Assembly: GCA_016711825.1 (NCBI GenBank)
Contig: JADJSG010000005.1
Location: 310,001 to 374,000 of the forward strand
Origin: Bacteroidota bacterium
GTDB lineage: Bacteria > Bacteroidota > Bacteroidia > Chitinophagales > Chitinophagaceae
Direction of reading: 5' to 3'
DNA length: 64,000 nucleotides
Part shown: positions 18,002-27,211 of the stretch, one piece after another
Numbering within the stretch: position 1 is the first letter of the stretch
How the letters are laid out: each line of letters opens with the position of its first letter
Translations under genes and position numbers: made by a program
The notes under the pieces: model-generated
Seen by the model: the letters and a program-made list of their open reading frames with translations, nothing else
What the model was told of the DNA's origin: nothing
The model's database searches: none

Positions 18002-19234
18002 TTATTTTGCCAGCTTTGCAATCACTTGATTCCACTTTTCGATAATAACATTCATATTGTATTCGGCCACCCTTGAGGGCAAATGCGATTGTATGTTTGC
18101 CACCAATGAGGGATGATCCAGTAAATAATTTAGGGCGTCTGTCCATGCCTGCACCCCATTTGCCTTGTCAGGGTTATTGGCATCAAAGGGGGCTATGAGT
18201 ATGCCATTGGGCGACACTTCATAGTTTTGTGCCTGGGTAGTCAACTGCGTATCTGGGGCAATGATTTCACGAGGACCCGTTGGGCAATCGCTTGAAACGG
18301 GAACGGCACCACAAATCATGGCTTCGATCAGGGCATTGGGCAAACCTTCATAATAGGTAGGAAAAGCAAAGATGGATGCATGCTTCATCAATACAAGGGG
18401 ATTTTTTTGAAATCCTAAAAAATATACATCATGATCGTCGGTGTAAGGTTCTTGATTGATGACAAAAGTTTTTAATGACAACGACATGGATAAATCAATA
18501 CATGCTTGCATTTTTTCACCTGTACCAGCAAATACCAATTTGAGACCTGGGTGGGCTTTTTTTATATTGCTGAAAGCCATGATGAGCTTGTCTTGCGCCT
18601 TTTGTCCCAAAAAACGAGCCACACATAATATATAAGGTTGTTGCAATAAAGTACTAAAAGGGCTTTCATGATTTAATAATGAACGGGTTTGAATTTCTTC
18701 AAAATTATACCCATTGGGTATAGCAGTTATTTTAGCAGAAGGAATTTGGTATAGCTCAGCCATTTCTATCGCACCGGCGTATGAATTGGGTATGGAAAAA
18801 AGACTCCGTTGGGTCACTTTCTTAAAGATGAATTTAAGCACAGATCCTGAAATTCCTTTGTAATGTGACTTATGTGACAATTGAAAACTCATAATATGGT
18901 CAATCTTCATAAAAAAACTAAGCAGATAACTGACCAGATGTGCACGTTCAAGCACACTCAATACCTGAATATTTTTTTTCCCTTTTAATTGTTTGTAGAG
19001 TTTATAGGCATAATAAGGTGTAGATAGATACTTGATTAATGATCTTGTTTTGTTATTGTGGGTCGATAAATAATGTACTGCGTGTTTCGATTCATCTAAA
19101 TATACATTAGTTGATTCAATACAATAAATGGCTGTAAAAGGCAAGTAATCGGCCAATATACTAAATTGTCTTTCTGCACCACCCCCTTCAAAACTGTTGA
19201 TTAATAAGATGAGTTGTTTTGTTGTATTTGACAT
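18002..19234 (-). CDS. Glycosyltransferase, GT4 family
   Basis: A 410-aa retaining GT-B glycosyltransferase. The N-terminal loop SFEGGGAERQFSILADYL (about 14-31) is typical of the family; the C-terminal half has CVARFLGQKAQDKL and the donor-binding motif FPTYYEGLPNALIEAM followed by CPTGPREII. The latter wording is frequent in N-acetylgalactosamine and similar sugar transferases, but the donor cannot be fixed. Only 2 bp separate it from the upstream glycosyltransferase, so both are in one transcript. Confidence 0.92.
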   Translation of the reverse strand: MSNTTKQLILLINSFEGGGAERQFSILADYLPFTAIYCIESTNVYLDESKHAVHYLSTHNNKTRSLIKYLSTPYYAYKLYKQLKGKKNIQVLSVLERAHLVSYLLSFFMKIDHIMSFQLSHKSHYKGISGSVLKFIFKKVTQRSLFSIPNSYAGAIEMAELYQIPSAKITAIPNGYNFEEIQTRSLLNHESPFSTLLQQPYILCVARFLGQKAQDKLIMAFSNIKKAHPGLKLVFAGTGEKMQACIDLSMSLSLKTFVINQEPYTDDHDVYFLGFQKNPLVLMKHASIFAFPTYYEGLPNALIEAMICGAVPVSSDCPTGPREIIAPDTQLTTQAQNYEVSPNGILIAPFDANNPDKANGVQAWTDALNYLLDHPSLVANIQSHLPSRVAEYNMNVIIEKWNQVIAKLAK

Positions 19235-19236
19235 GC

Positions 19237-20532
19237 TTATAGGGTATTTAACACTTGAATCAATTCATTGGTTTGTGCCTCTCGCGAATAGTTACGAATT
19301 GCTTCCTCGTTAAACTGGGTAGGGTTAGCAGACGTATTTTGTTCGTATAAAGTATAATATTGATTTAAGTAATCGAGAAATTCATTTTCGTGATTGCAAA
19401 TAAGCCCCTGACCTGTTTCAAGCAAGGTCTCTTCAATGACATCATGATCTGTTGGATAAACTATCACTGTTTTTTTCAAAGCAATGTATTCATACAATTT
19501 GCTACCCGGTATCCCTTTGAAATCGCCATACGAACAAGCCAATAACAAGTGCGACTTGGCTTGAATCGCTATTGCCTCATCTTTGGGAATTCGAGTGGTA
19601 AACTCAAAATACGCTTCGTATCCTTTGATATTATTCAGGATACGGTTGAGGATAAAAATTTCATTTTTGATACCAATAAAAACGACTTTCAAGCGACACG
19701 TTCTTTTTTTATTTTCTATAAACTTTTTTACACCATCTAAAAATAATTCAATAGGTTGTGATGCATATACTGAACCTGTGTAACTGATCGTAAAGTCATC
19801 AAAAGGCTGATAATGCTGCGTATAATTTTCTGGCATATACCCGTTATGCATCAAATATCCTTTTTTGCCCGTCAGGTTTGCAATGCGTTGAACGAGGTAA
19901 GCAGAAACAGAAATAATGGCCTGGCTGCTTGCGACCCATTTTTTTTCGTAATAGCGATTAAAAATATTAATGATCTTTTTGGAAAAACTATCTTTATAAA
20001 AATCACGGGTACTCCAGTCATCTCTATAATCTGCTATCCATTTGATTTGACATTTTTTTTGCACCCAATAAGCGATGCCAAATAATTCGTAGGGCGATGC
20101 AGACACCACCATTTTTGTAATGCGGGGTTGTTGTTTGAGGTATTGGCATATATAGTGGTAAAAAAATCCGTAATTGGAATATTTTACAAATACCAGTTGA
20201 AACAATAAGTATAAAAAAGCAACAATGAGGTAAATAAAATAAAACTTAGTGCCTTCTAAACGAATAAACAATTGATCTTTAAAGGATGCCTTATAGGGTA
20301 GGTAATGCACTTCGTAATGTTCAAACTTTTCAATCTTTACTTCATCACCCGATGATTTGTAGGCATCTGTAGTAGAGTTATTGATTTTAGTATCCCAGTT
20401 TCGGGTGATGATGATGGGATAATAATCTCCATTTTTCAAGTATTTAGCCCATGAATAGATTCTTTCAGAAGGGGTCAAATTACAAGGTGGGAAATAATAA
20501 GATAAAATGAGTACCTGTTCTTTTTCTTTCAT
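19237..20532 (-). CDS. Glycosyltransferase, GT4-like
   Basis: A 431-aa GT-B type protein. The start VLILSYYFPPCNLTPSERI is the usual GT4 opening; the C-terminal part has ISYTGSVYASQPIELFLDGV and KLYEYIALKKTVIVY, matching the donor-binding half in a divergent form. A hydrophobic stretch near residues 95-116 (FYFIYLIVAFLYLLFQLVFV) is likely a membrane-association helix. It lies 9 bp from the asnB 2 gene and 2 bp from the next glycosyltransferase, inside the polysaccharide operon. Confidence 0.88.
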   Translation of the reverse strand: MKEKEQVLILSYYFPPCNLTPSERIYSWAKYLKNGDYYPIIITRNWDTKINNSTTDAYKSSGDEVKIEKFEHYEVHYLPYKASFKDQLFIRLEGTKFYFIYLIVAFLYLLFQLVFVKYSNYGFFYHYICQYLKQQPRITKMVVSASPYELFGIAYWVQKKCQIKWIADYRDDWSTRDFYKDSFSKKIINIFNRYYEKKWVASSQAIISVSAYLVQRIANLTGKKGYLMHNGYMPENYTQHYQPFDDFTISYTGSVYASQPIELFLDGVKKFIENKKRTCRLKVVFIGIKNEIFILNRILNNIKGYEAYFEFTTRIPKDEAIAIQAKSHLLLACSYGDFKGIPGSKLYEYIALKKTVIVYPTDHDVIEETLLETGQGLICNHENEFLDYLNQYYTLYEQNTSANPTQFNEEAIRNYSREAQTNELIQVLNTL

Positions 20533-20541
20533 GAAATCATT

Positions 20542-22413
20542 TTATTCAAAAAGCGTTTGACTTAATAAATATTTCCAGTTGTTGTTGGCACCCGTATGAG
20601 CATCTTCCCCTATGTAGGCTGTTTTAAGCAAATTGCTGTTTAATATATTATTATCAATCAGTTTATTTCTTTTGCTGAGTATCAAATCTTTTACAATAGC
20701 ATTTTCCATCCAGCTTTTTTGTGGGGGTTCATACCCAATTTTATCTACACGCCAAGCAATTTCATGTGGCATGGTATGCTGAAATGTTTCACGCATGATC
20801 CATTTGGTCCAACCTTCATTTATCTTATAGTTTTCGGGTAGTGTAAATAAAAAGTCAACGAGTTCGTGCGATAAAAAGGGTAAACGTACTTCACGGCTAT
20901 GTGCCATACTATTTCTGTCGGCATAACGAAGCAATTGCTGTAAGCCAAATTTCATGGTGGTATTATATAAAGCTTCATTTAATGAACCAAAGGCATTGCC
21001 TGAAGCATCAAAGACTTCATTTTTATATTGATTATAAAAATCTTTATTCAAAGTAGGTGAAGTAGCTTGTTTATATATATTACGCAGTTTTTTGGCGGGC
21101 TTAACCAACATCGGCGAAATACCTCGAACGATATCACCGAGTCCTTTTTTGGTAATCCCGTTGATTGGGTTTGCGCTATGTAAATCGTTGTATTTCTTTA
21201 ATTGAAATTTATAATCATCCTCTTTTTTAATGCCTTTAAAAAAGGGTAAATAATAAGAATGGTAACCTGCTAATATTTCATCTGCACCCTGACCATCCAT
21301 CAACACGGTGGTTTGATGTTCTTTGGCCAGTTTCATTACGCAATATTGTGCATAGATACTCGCACTGCCATAAGGTTCTTCCTGATGCCACGACAATTTT
21401 TCCAAATCTGCAATCAGTCCTTCATCACTGGGTGTTATAAAGTGAGGGTCAACATTGGTACGACCTATCACCACATCCATAAACTTGCGTTCGTCTTTTT
21501 TATACCCTGGAAATACGGCGCTAAACGTATTTTGTTTTTGTTGGGTACCTTTTTTAAGTTCGTCAATAACACATACCACCAAACTACTATCTAAGCCCCC
21601 ACTTAAGCTGCTACCAACGGTCACATCACTTCTCAGCCTGCGTTGTACAGAAGTATAAAAAAGCTCATTAAATTGTTCTTTGGCTTTTTCTACTGAAATA
21701 CCTTTATCTATTTTCTTCCAGTCAATATCATAATATTTTTGAATATCAATTTCTAAAGTATGGAGATTGATTTTTATATAATGGCTGTGGGGTAAACGAG
21801 TACAATGTTGAAAAAAAGTTTCAGTCAGGTCTTGTGGGTTTTCGAGATATCCAAATGAAAGGTAATTAAACAACATTCGGTTGTTTATTTCCTTTGGCAA
21901 GCCACCTGCCCATAAACATTTCATTTCGCTGCCAAACATAAAATGTTTCCCTTTTTCATAACTGTAAAAAAAAGGTTTTTCACCAAAACGATCTCTGGCA
22001 CAAAAGGCGGTATGTTCTTTTTGGTCGTAAATCACAAATGAAAACATGCCATCGAGAAAAGCGAGGCATTTGTCTTTTTCACGGTCATAAAGTGCCATTA
22101 ACACTTCGGTATCGCTTTGGGTTTTAAAGGTATATCCCTGTTTGAGGAGGGTTTCTTTGATTTCAATATAATTGTAAATTTCACCGTTAAACACAATGCT
22201 GTATCTGTTTAGGTAATGCATTGGCTGATCGGCTTCATGGCTTAAATCGATGATAGAGAGTCTTCTATGCCCTAAACCCACCTGACCATTGTCAGCTATC
22301 CAATGTCCTGCGCCATCAGGTCCACGATGACTGATGATATCAGTCATGTTTTTTAGTCTGTCAGAAGTGATTTCACTGTTATTTTTTGAAAGCAAGCCGG
22401 CAATTCCACACAT
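20542..22413 (-). CDS. asnB: Glutamine-dependent asparagine synthase-like amidotransferase 2
   Basis: A 623-aa paralogue of the asnB product at 13058. It keeps Cys2 (MCGIAGLL) and the PP-loop SLSGGLDSSLVVCV (about 265-278), and is otherwise clearly divergent from the other copy. It is the first gene of the polysaccharide operon; a TACATTTG -7 box is placed 23 nt upstream of the ATG. Two amidotransferases in one operon suggest two amidated positions on the glycan, or one acting on a different carboxylate (inference). Confidence 0.93.
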   Translation of the reverse strand: MCGIAGLLSKNNSEITSDRLKNMTDIISHRGPDGAGHWIADNGQVGLGHRRLSIIDLSHEADQPMHYLNRYSIVFNGEIYNYIEIKETLLKQGYTFKTQSDTEVLMALYDREKDKCLAFLDGMFSFVIYDQKEHTAFCARDRFGEKPFFYSYEKGKHFMFGSEMKCLWAGGLPKEINNRMLFNYLSFGYLENPQDLTETFFQHCTRLPHSHYIKINLHTLEIDIQKYYDIDWKKIDKGISVEKAKEQFNELFYTSVQRRLRSDVTVGSSLSGGLDSSLVVCVIDELKKGTQQKQNTFSAVFPGYKKDERKFMDVVIGRTNVDPHFITPSDEGLIADLEKLSWHQEEPYGSASIYAQYCVMKLAKEHQTTVLMDGQGADEILAGYHSYYLPFFKGIKKEDDYKFQLKKYNDLHSANPINGITKKGLGDIVRGISPMLVKPAKKLRNIYKQATSPTLNKDFYNQYKNEVFDASGNAFGSLNEALYNTTMKFGLQQLLRYADRNSMAHSREVRLPFLSHELVDFLFTLPENYKINEGWTKWIMRETFQHTMPHEIAWRVDKIGYEPPQKSWMENAIVKDLILSKRNKLIDNNILNSNLLKTAYIGEDAHTGANNNWKYLLSQTLFE

Positions 22414-22436
22414 AGGTTTTACTTAAAATTAAGTTG

Positions 22437-22444
22437 CAAATGTA
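22437..22444 (-). promoter_or_regulatory. -7 promoter box of the polysaccharide operon
   Basis: Minus-strand TACATTTG, a full TAnnTTTG match, 23 nt before the asnB ATG at 22413. It is the best candidate to drive the whole leftward cluster down to 10974. Confidence 0.5.
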
Positions 22445-22658
22445 ATACAATAGCGCAATTTTACATGGTAAAAATAATATTCTCTCCCTGACTTATGTAA
22501 GGTTAAATGCCTTGTTTGGGTTACAATATCATTAAAAAAAAACCTTTTTACTTCCTTTTTCAGGGTAAAAAATGAAATATTCAAGCTATAATGCCTTTTG
22601 AATGTCATTTTTTTGCAAAGTAATACACTACTTGTTTTTTTCTATCATATTTAGATAT

Positions 22659-22666
22659 TACCTTTG
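22659..22666 (+). promoter_or_regulatory. -7 promoter box of the atpBEFHA operon
   Basis: Plus-strand TACCTTTG followed by CACC, the commonest form of the Bacteroidota -7 element in this window, 20 nt before the atpB ATG. The remaining 22445-22658 holds nothing else that I can support. Confidence 0.55.
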
Positions 22667-22686
22667 CACCCGAATTAAGAATAGGA

Positions 22687-23787
22687 ATGCGAAACAGATA
22701 CCAAACAATAGTAAAATCAGTACTTTTAGCCTTTTTTGGCTTGTTTTTATACACTGGCGTTGCATTTGCAAATGAACATGGCGCTGAAAACAAGGCTGAA
22801 GAAGGCAAATTAGACATCAAAGGAGAAATCTTTAGTCATATTCGTGATTCATACGATTGGCATTTTTTTAATTTAGGGGAAGGTCATGATGCCGTTCATG
22901 TTTCTATTCCATTACCTGTTATTTTAATCAATACTGATAGAGGTGGTGTAGATGTTTTTTTATCTTCAAAGTTTCATCATGGGCACGAAACCTACAAAGA
23001 CTATCAATTAAATACCCAAAACGGTAAAATAGAATCAACCGACAACACATCATTTTACGATATCAGCATCACTAAAAATGTGGTATCTATGTTGATTTCC
23101 TTATTGATCTTATGGTTTTTGATGACAGGTGTTGCTAAAAAATATAAGAAAAATGGGATTAACAAAGCCCCTACGGGTTTTCAAAATGCCTTGGAACCTA
23201 TTATCGGATTTATACAAGATACAGTGGCTAAGCCTTATTTAGGCAATAAATCAATGAAGTATATGCCTTTGTTGCTTTCATTGTTTTTCTTTATCTGGAT
23301 CAATAACTTATTGGGCCTGATACCTGGTGGTGCTAATTTAACAGGTAATATTGCAGTGACCTTGGTATTAGCCTTGGTATTTTTTGTGGTAATGCTTTTC
23401 AATTCAAATAAGTATTTCTGGGGACATATTTTCAATCCGCCAGGAGTCCCTTTAGCTGTGAAGTTTATATTAGTACCTATTGAAATTATCAGTAATCTGT
23501 TGATTAAACCAGCCGCTTTAGCGATACGTTTGTTTGCAAACATATTTGCCGGACATACCATTATATTAAGTATCATTTTATTAATTTTCATATTTGCTGG
23601 CTTGAGTAAAGTAGCAGGTATTGCGTTTATACCTGTTTCTATTGGATTTACCATTTTTATGTTTTTCCTTGAATTACTGGTAGCCGCTATTCAAGCATTT
23701 ATTTTCACCAATTTAACCGCTGTATTTATCAGTCAAGCTATTGAAGAACATCATCATGATGACGCCCATAGCAAAGACGCTCACTAA
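22687..23787 (+). CDS. atpB: F0F1 ATP synthase subunit a
   Basis: Membrane stator half-channel for protons. At 366 aa it is longer than the E. coli protein because of a Bacteroidota-type N-terminal part: a signal-peptide-like helix (about 8-28) and a soluble histidine-rich segment. The core has the helices and the essential arginine in LAIRLFANIFAGH, then a C-terminal helix QAFIFTNLTAVFISQAI and a His/Asp-rich tail. It leads the operon atpB-E-F-H-A. Confidence 0.97.
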   Translation: MRNRYQTIVKSVLLAFFGLFLYTGVAFANEHGAENKAEEGKLDIKGEIFSHIRDSYDWHFFNLGEGHDAVHVSIPLPVILINTDRGGVDVFLSSKFHHGHETYKDYQLNTQNGKIESTDNTSFYDISITKNVVSMLISLLILWFLMTGVAKKYKKNGINKAPTGFQNALEPIIGFIQDTVAKPYLGNKSMKYMPLLLSLFFFIWINNLLGLIPGGANLTGNIAVTLVLALVFFVVMLFNSNKYFWGHIFNPPGVPLAVKFILVPIEIISNLLIKPAALAIRLFANIFAGHTIILSIILLIFIFAGLSKVAGIAFIPVSIGFTIFMFFLELLVAAIQAFIFTNLTAVFISQAIEEHHHDDAHSKDAH

Positions 23788-23813
23788 TTTTTATTTAAAA
23801 ACCAATATATATT

Positions 23814-24056
23814 ATGTCAGAATTAACAGTTTTATTAGAAGGTATAGCATCAGCAGGTGGTGCTATAGGCGCAGGTATTGCAGCATTAGGTGCAGGCGTT
23901 GGTGTGGGTCAAATTGGTAAAGGAGCTTTAGAATCTATCGCTCGTCAACCAGAAGTAGCTGGAGAAATCCGCTCAAACATGATTCTTGCAGCAGCTCTTG
24001 TAGAGGGTGTGGCACTATTTGGCGTTATTGCCGGTATTCTTGCGATTGTACTTTAA
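23814..24056 (+). CDS. atpE: F0F1 ATP synthase subunit c
   Basis: The 80-aa c-ring monomer: a glycine-rich first helix (GGAIGAGIAALGAGVGVGQIG), the polar loop ARQPE, and a second helix with the ion-carrying Glu64 (ALVEGVALFG). The nearby residues look like a proton rather than a sodium type, but this is not decisive. A perfect 11-bp hairpin follows in the atpE-atpF gap and may help give the high c stoichiometry. Confidence 0.98.
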   Translation: MSELTVLLEGIASAGGAIGAGIAALGAGVGVGQIGKGALESIARQPEVAGEIRSNMILAAALVEGVALFGVIAGILAIVL

Positions 24057-24076
24057 ATCAAATTGCAAAAAAAACT

Positions 24077-24113
24077 AAACTACACGCTAAGCAAAGGGCA
24101 AGGCGTGTAGTTT
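24077..24113 (+). terminator. Intercistronic hairpin between atpE and atpF
   Basis: AAACTACACGC and GCGTGTAGTTT form a perfect 11-bp stem around a 15-nt loop, followed by TAAATAAAAAAATT. It is within an operon, so it is more likely a partial terminator or an mRNA-stabilising 3' end for atpE than a full stop. Confidence 0.65.
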
Positions 24114-24175
24114 TAAATAAAAAAATTAATAGATAAGTGGCATCACTTATTGAAATCATATAAAAACAAACAACA

Positions 24176-24670
24176 ATGGATTTATTAACCCCAGGATTTG
24201 GACTCTTTTTTTGGACATTAATCGCTTTTTTAACTGTCTTCTTTTTATTGAAAAAGTTTGCATGGAAACCCATTTTAGAAGCACTCAACGAGCGTGAAAA
24301 AAACATTGCTGACAGTATAGCCTCTGCTGAAAAAGTACGTTTTGAAATGGCAAGTATGAAAAGTGAACATGAAACCTTGCTTAATCAAGCGCGTGAAGAA
24401 AGAACTTTGTTATTGAAAGAAGCTAAAGAAACCAAAGAAAAAATTATCGGCGAAGCAAAAGAAGCGGCTAAAGAAGAAGCCAATAAAATCATGCAAGAGT
24501 CGCGTCAACAAATTGAATTTCAAAAGAATGCGGCCATCATCGATGTAAAAAATCAAATTGGTACCCTTGTGATTGAAGTAGCTGAAAAAGTATTACGCAA
24601 AGAATTGGCTAACAAAGAACAACAACATCAATACATCAACACCCTTGCTCAAGAAATTAAACTTAATTAG
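24176..24670 (+). CDS. atpF: F0F1 ATP synthase subunit b
   Basis: The 164-aa peripheral stalk protein: one N-terminal membrane helix (about 6-26, FGLFFWTLIAFLTVFFLLKK) followed by a continuous charged alpha-helical stalk rich in Lys/Glu/Ala (ERTLLLKEAKETKEKIIGEAKE). Length and pattern match the family. It lies 119 bp after atpE and 6 bp before atpH. Confidence 0.97.
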   Translation: MDLLTPGFGLFFWTLIAFLTVFFLLKKFAWKPILEALNEREKNIADSIASAEKVRFEMASMKSEHETLLNQAREERTLLLKEAKETKEKIIGEAKEAAKEEANKIMQESRQQIEFQKNAAIIDVKNQIGTLVIEVAEKVLRKELANKEQQHQYINTLAQEIKLN

Positions 24671-24676
24671 TAGTAT

Positions 24677-25240
24677 ATGTTAAATCCAAGACTCGCAGCC
24701 AGGTACGCCAAATCATTGATGGATATCTCTATTGAGCAGAATAAGCTTGATGCTATCTACAATGACATGGTCGGTTTAAAATCTGTATTTAGTGAAAGCC
24801 GTGATTTTGTCATGTTGATGAAAAGTCCTATTGTAAAAGCTGACGCCAAATATGCGGTTGTAAAATCAATCACTACTGGTAAAATAGATGCTATCACTGA
24901 AGGATTTATACAATTGATCATCAATAAAGGCAGAGAATTCTTTTTACAGGAAATTGTCAATGCGTTTATTACCCAATACAAAGTATACAACAAAATCAAT
25001 GAGGTGAAGCTAACGACTGCAATGCCATTAGACGAAACCATCACCAACCATTTAAAAGCAAAAATTGCTACACAGTTTCAGGGTATGACCATCGACTTAA
25101 GTACTCATATTGATGAGTCGTTGCTGGGTGGTTTTGTGTTGGAAGCTAACAACAATATTTTTGACGCCAGTGTCATCAGAGATTTAAACGATATTAAAAA
25201 ACAATTTTTGAAAAACGAATACATCCCAGATATCAGATAA
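24677..25240 (+). CDS. atpH: F0F1 ATP synthase subunit delta
   Basis: The 187-aa OSCP/delta subunit that joins the stalk to the alpha3beta3 head. It shows RLAARYAKSLMDISIEQNKL at the N-terminus and the C-terminal signature DESLLGGFVLEANNNIFDASVIRDLNDIKKQ. It is 6 bp from atpF; the 83-bp gap to atpA carries no clear hairpin. Confidence 0.97.
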   Translation: MLNPRLAARYAKSLMDISIEQNKLDAIYNDMVGLKSVFSESRDFVMLMKSPIVKADAKYAVVKSITTGKIDAITEGFIQLIINKGREFFLQEIVNAFITQYKVYNKINEVKLTTAMPLDETITNHLKAKIATQFQGMTIDLSTHIDESLLGGFVLEANNNIFDASVIRDLNDIKKQFLKNEYIPDIR

Positions 25241-25323
25241 TGATTGGATACCTGGAACTTAATTTGTAACAAATCGATCAGACAACAATAAAATTTTAAA
25301 CAAAAACAATCAAAATTAAGAAT

Positions 25324-26904
25324 ATGATTAGTATAAAACCAGATGAAATATCAGCCATTTTGCGTCAGCAACTCGGCAATTTCAATTCAAGTGCCGATCT
25401 CGAAGAATCAGGCACCGTATTACAAGTGGGGGATGGTATTGCCCGTATTTATGGGTTGAATGGGGTGAGTTCAGGTGAACTGGTAGAGTTTGAAAGTGGT
25501 GTACAAGCCATTGCACTTAACCTTGAAGAAGACAATGTGGGTGTGGTATTGATGGGTGATGCAAAAGGCATTAAAGAAGGAAACAAAGTACGTCGTACAG
25601 GTCGTATCGCCTCTATTAAAGTAGGTGAAGGCATGGTAGGACGTGTAATCAATACATTGGGTGAACCGATAGATGGTAAAGGTCCATTGACAGGTGAACT
25701 TTATGAGATGCCTATTGAGCGTAAAGCACCAGGGGTTATCTTTCGTGAACCAGTAAAAGAACCTTTGCAAACAGGGTTAAAATCGATTGATGCCATGATT
25801 CCTATTGGACGTGGACAACGTGAATTGGTTATTGGTGATCGTCAAACGGGTAAATCTGCTATTTGTATTGATACCATTATCAATCAAAAAGAATTTTACA
25901 AAGCAGGCAAACCAGTATATTGTATTTATGTAGCCATTGGTCAAAAAGCATCAACTATTGCGCAAGTAATGAAAACTTTGCAAGACAATGGCGCCATGGA
26001 ATATACCATCATTGTAGCTGCATCAGCGGCTGACCCAGCACCGTTGCAGTTTTACGCACCTTTTGCCGGCGCTGCCATTGGCGAATTTTTCCGTGATACT
26101 GGACGTCCAGCCTTGATTGTATTTGATGATTTGAGTAAACAAGCGGTGGCTTATCGTGAGGTGTCGTTGTTACTTCGTCGTCCTCCAGGACGTGAAGCCT
26201 ATCCTGGTGACGTGTTTTATTTGCACAGTCGTTTATTAGAGCGTGCAGCTAAAGTTATTGCCAAAGATGATATTGCGCGCAAAATGAACGATTTGCCTGA
26301 GTCAATCAAACATTTAGTAAAAGGTGGTGGTTCATTAACGGCCTTACCTATTATCGAAACCCAAGCTGGTGACGTATCTGCCTATATTCCAACCAATGTA
26401 ATTTCAATTACAGACGGACAAATATTTTTAGAGTCTAATTTGTTTAACTCAGGTATCAGACCTGCGATCAATGTAGGTATATCTGTAAGTCGTGTGGGTG
26501 GTAATGCACAAATTAAATCAATGAAAAAAGTAGCGGGTACACTCAAACTTGATCAGGCATTGTACCGAGAAATGGAAGCCTTCTCTAAATTTGGTGGCGA
26601 TTTGGATGCGGCTACTAAGTCAATTCTTGATAAAGGAGCTCGTAATGTGGAGATATTGAAACAAGGTCAGTTTTCACCATATAGTGTAGAGAAACAAGTA
26701 GCTATTATTTATTTAGGGACCAATGGTTTATTAAACAGTGTGCCTGTAAAAAATATTAAAGCGTTTGAAGAAACCTTCTTGCATGAAATGGACAATAAAA
26801 TGCCTAATTTATTAGCAGAATTTAAAAAAGGAAATTTACCTGAAGATGGCATCAACAAAATGGTTGAAATGGCTAATCAATTGATTCCTCAATTTTCAAA
26901 ATAA
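25324..26904 (+). CDS. atpA: F0F1 ATP synthase subunit alpha
   Basis: The 526-aa regulatory nucleotide-binding subunit of F1. The P-loop is GDRQTGKSAI (about 172-181), and the signature PAINVGISVSRVGGNAQ lies about 378-394. The start at ATG 25324 gives the normal N-terminus. It ends with a strong terminator at 26952; atpG, which normally follows atpA in Bacteroidota, is absent, and the next locus is the leftward RiPP operon. Confidence 0.99.
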   Translation: MISIKPDEISAILRQQLGNFNSSADLEESGTVLQVGDGIARIYGLNGVSSGELVEFESGVQAIALNLEEDNVGVVLMGDAKGIKEGNKVRRTGRIASIKVGEGMVGRVINTLGEPIDGKGPLTGELYEMPIERKAPGVIFREPVKEPLQTGLKSIDAMIPIGRGQRELVIGDRQTGKSAICIDTIINQKEFYKAGKPVYCIYVAIGQKASTIAQVMKTLQDNGAMEYTIIVAASAADPAPLQFYAPFAGAAIGEFFRDTGRPALIVFDDLSKQAVAYREVSLLLRRPPGREAYPGDVFYLHSRLLERAAKVIAKDDIARKMNDLPESIKHLVKGGGSLTALPIIETQAGDVSAYIPTNVISITDGQIFLESNLFNSGIRPAINVGISVSRVGGNAQIKSMKKVAGTLKLDQALYREMEAFSKFGGDLDAATKSILDKGARNVEILKQGQFSPYSVEKQVAIIYLGTNGLLNSVPVKNIKAFEETFLHEMDNKMPNLLAEFKKGNLPEDGINKMVEMANQLIPQFSK

Positions 26905-26951
26905 TACTTTTCGTACTAAACACCTGTATCAGTCAGGTTAACAATTATGAT

Positions 26952-26982
26952 AAAAAAACCTCCTTCACGGGAGGTTTTTTTA
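26952..26982 (+). terminator. Intrinsic terminator of the atp operon
   Basis: AACCTCC and GGAGGTT pair around a 6-nt loop, flanked by an A-tract upstream and a run of six or more T downstream. The A/T tracts on both sides also allow termination in the other direction. Confidence 0.85.
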
Positions 26983-27057
26983 TGCTTAGCGACAACTTGT
27001 AAGAGTTTGAAGTGAAAATATATTGCTATCAGTTGTGTCACTCAAATATCAACGAAA

Positions 27058-27189
27058 TATAATACCAATTATAATTTAGTCCGATAACTAAATTATAATT
27101 TTACAATTGTAAATACCAATATAAAATTTTCATAGTACAAAAGAACGAAGTGAAATTTGGAATATAGAATATTTATAATCGGTATTATA
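27058..27189. mobile_element. MITE-like element with 17-bp terminal inverted repeats
   Basis: A 132-bp AT-rich noncoding element whose ends, TATAATACCAATTATAA (27058-27074) and TTATAATCGGTATTATA (27173-27189), are inverted copies differing at one base. Inside, a perfect 14-bp inverted repeat with 6-nt loop lies at 27067-27100. No ORF is present. It lies between the atpA terminator and the 3' end of the RiPP operon. Together with the terminator it accounts for the 307-bp gap; nothing else is seen there. Confidence 0.65.
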
Positions 27190-27211
27190 GTTATCATTAC
27201 ATTTAATTGCA

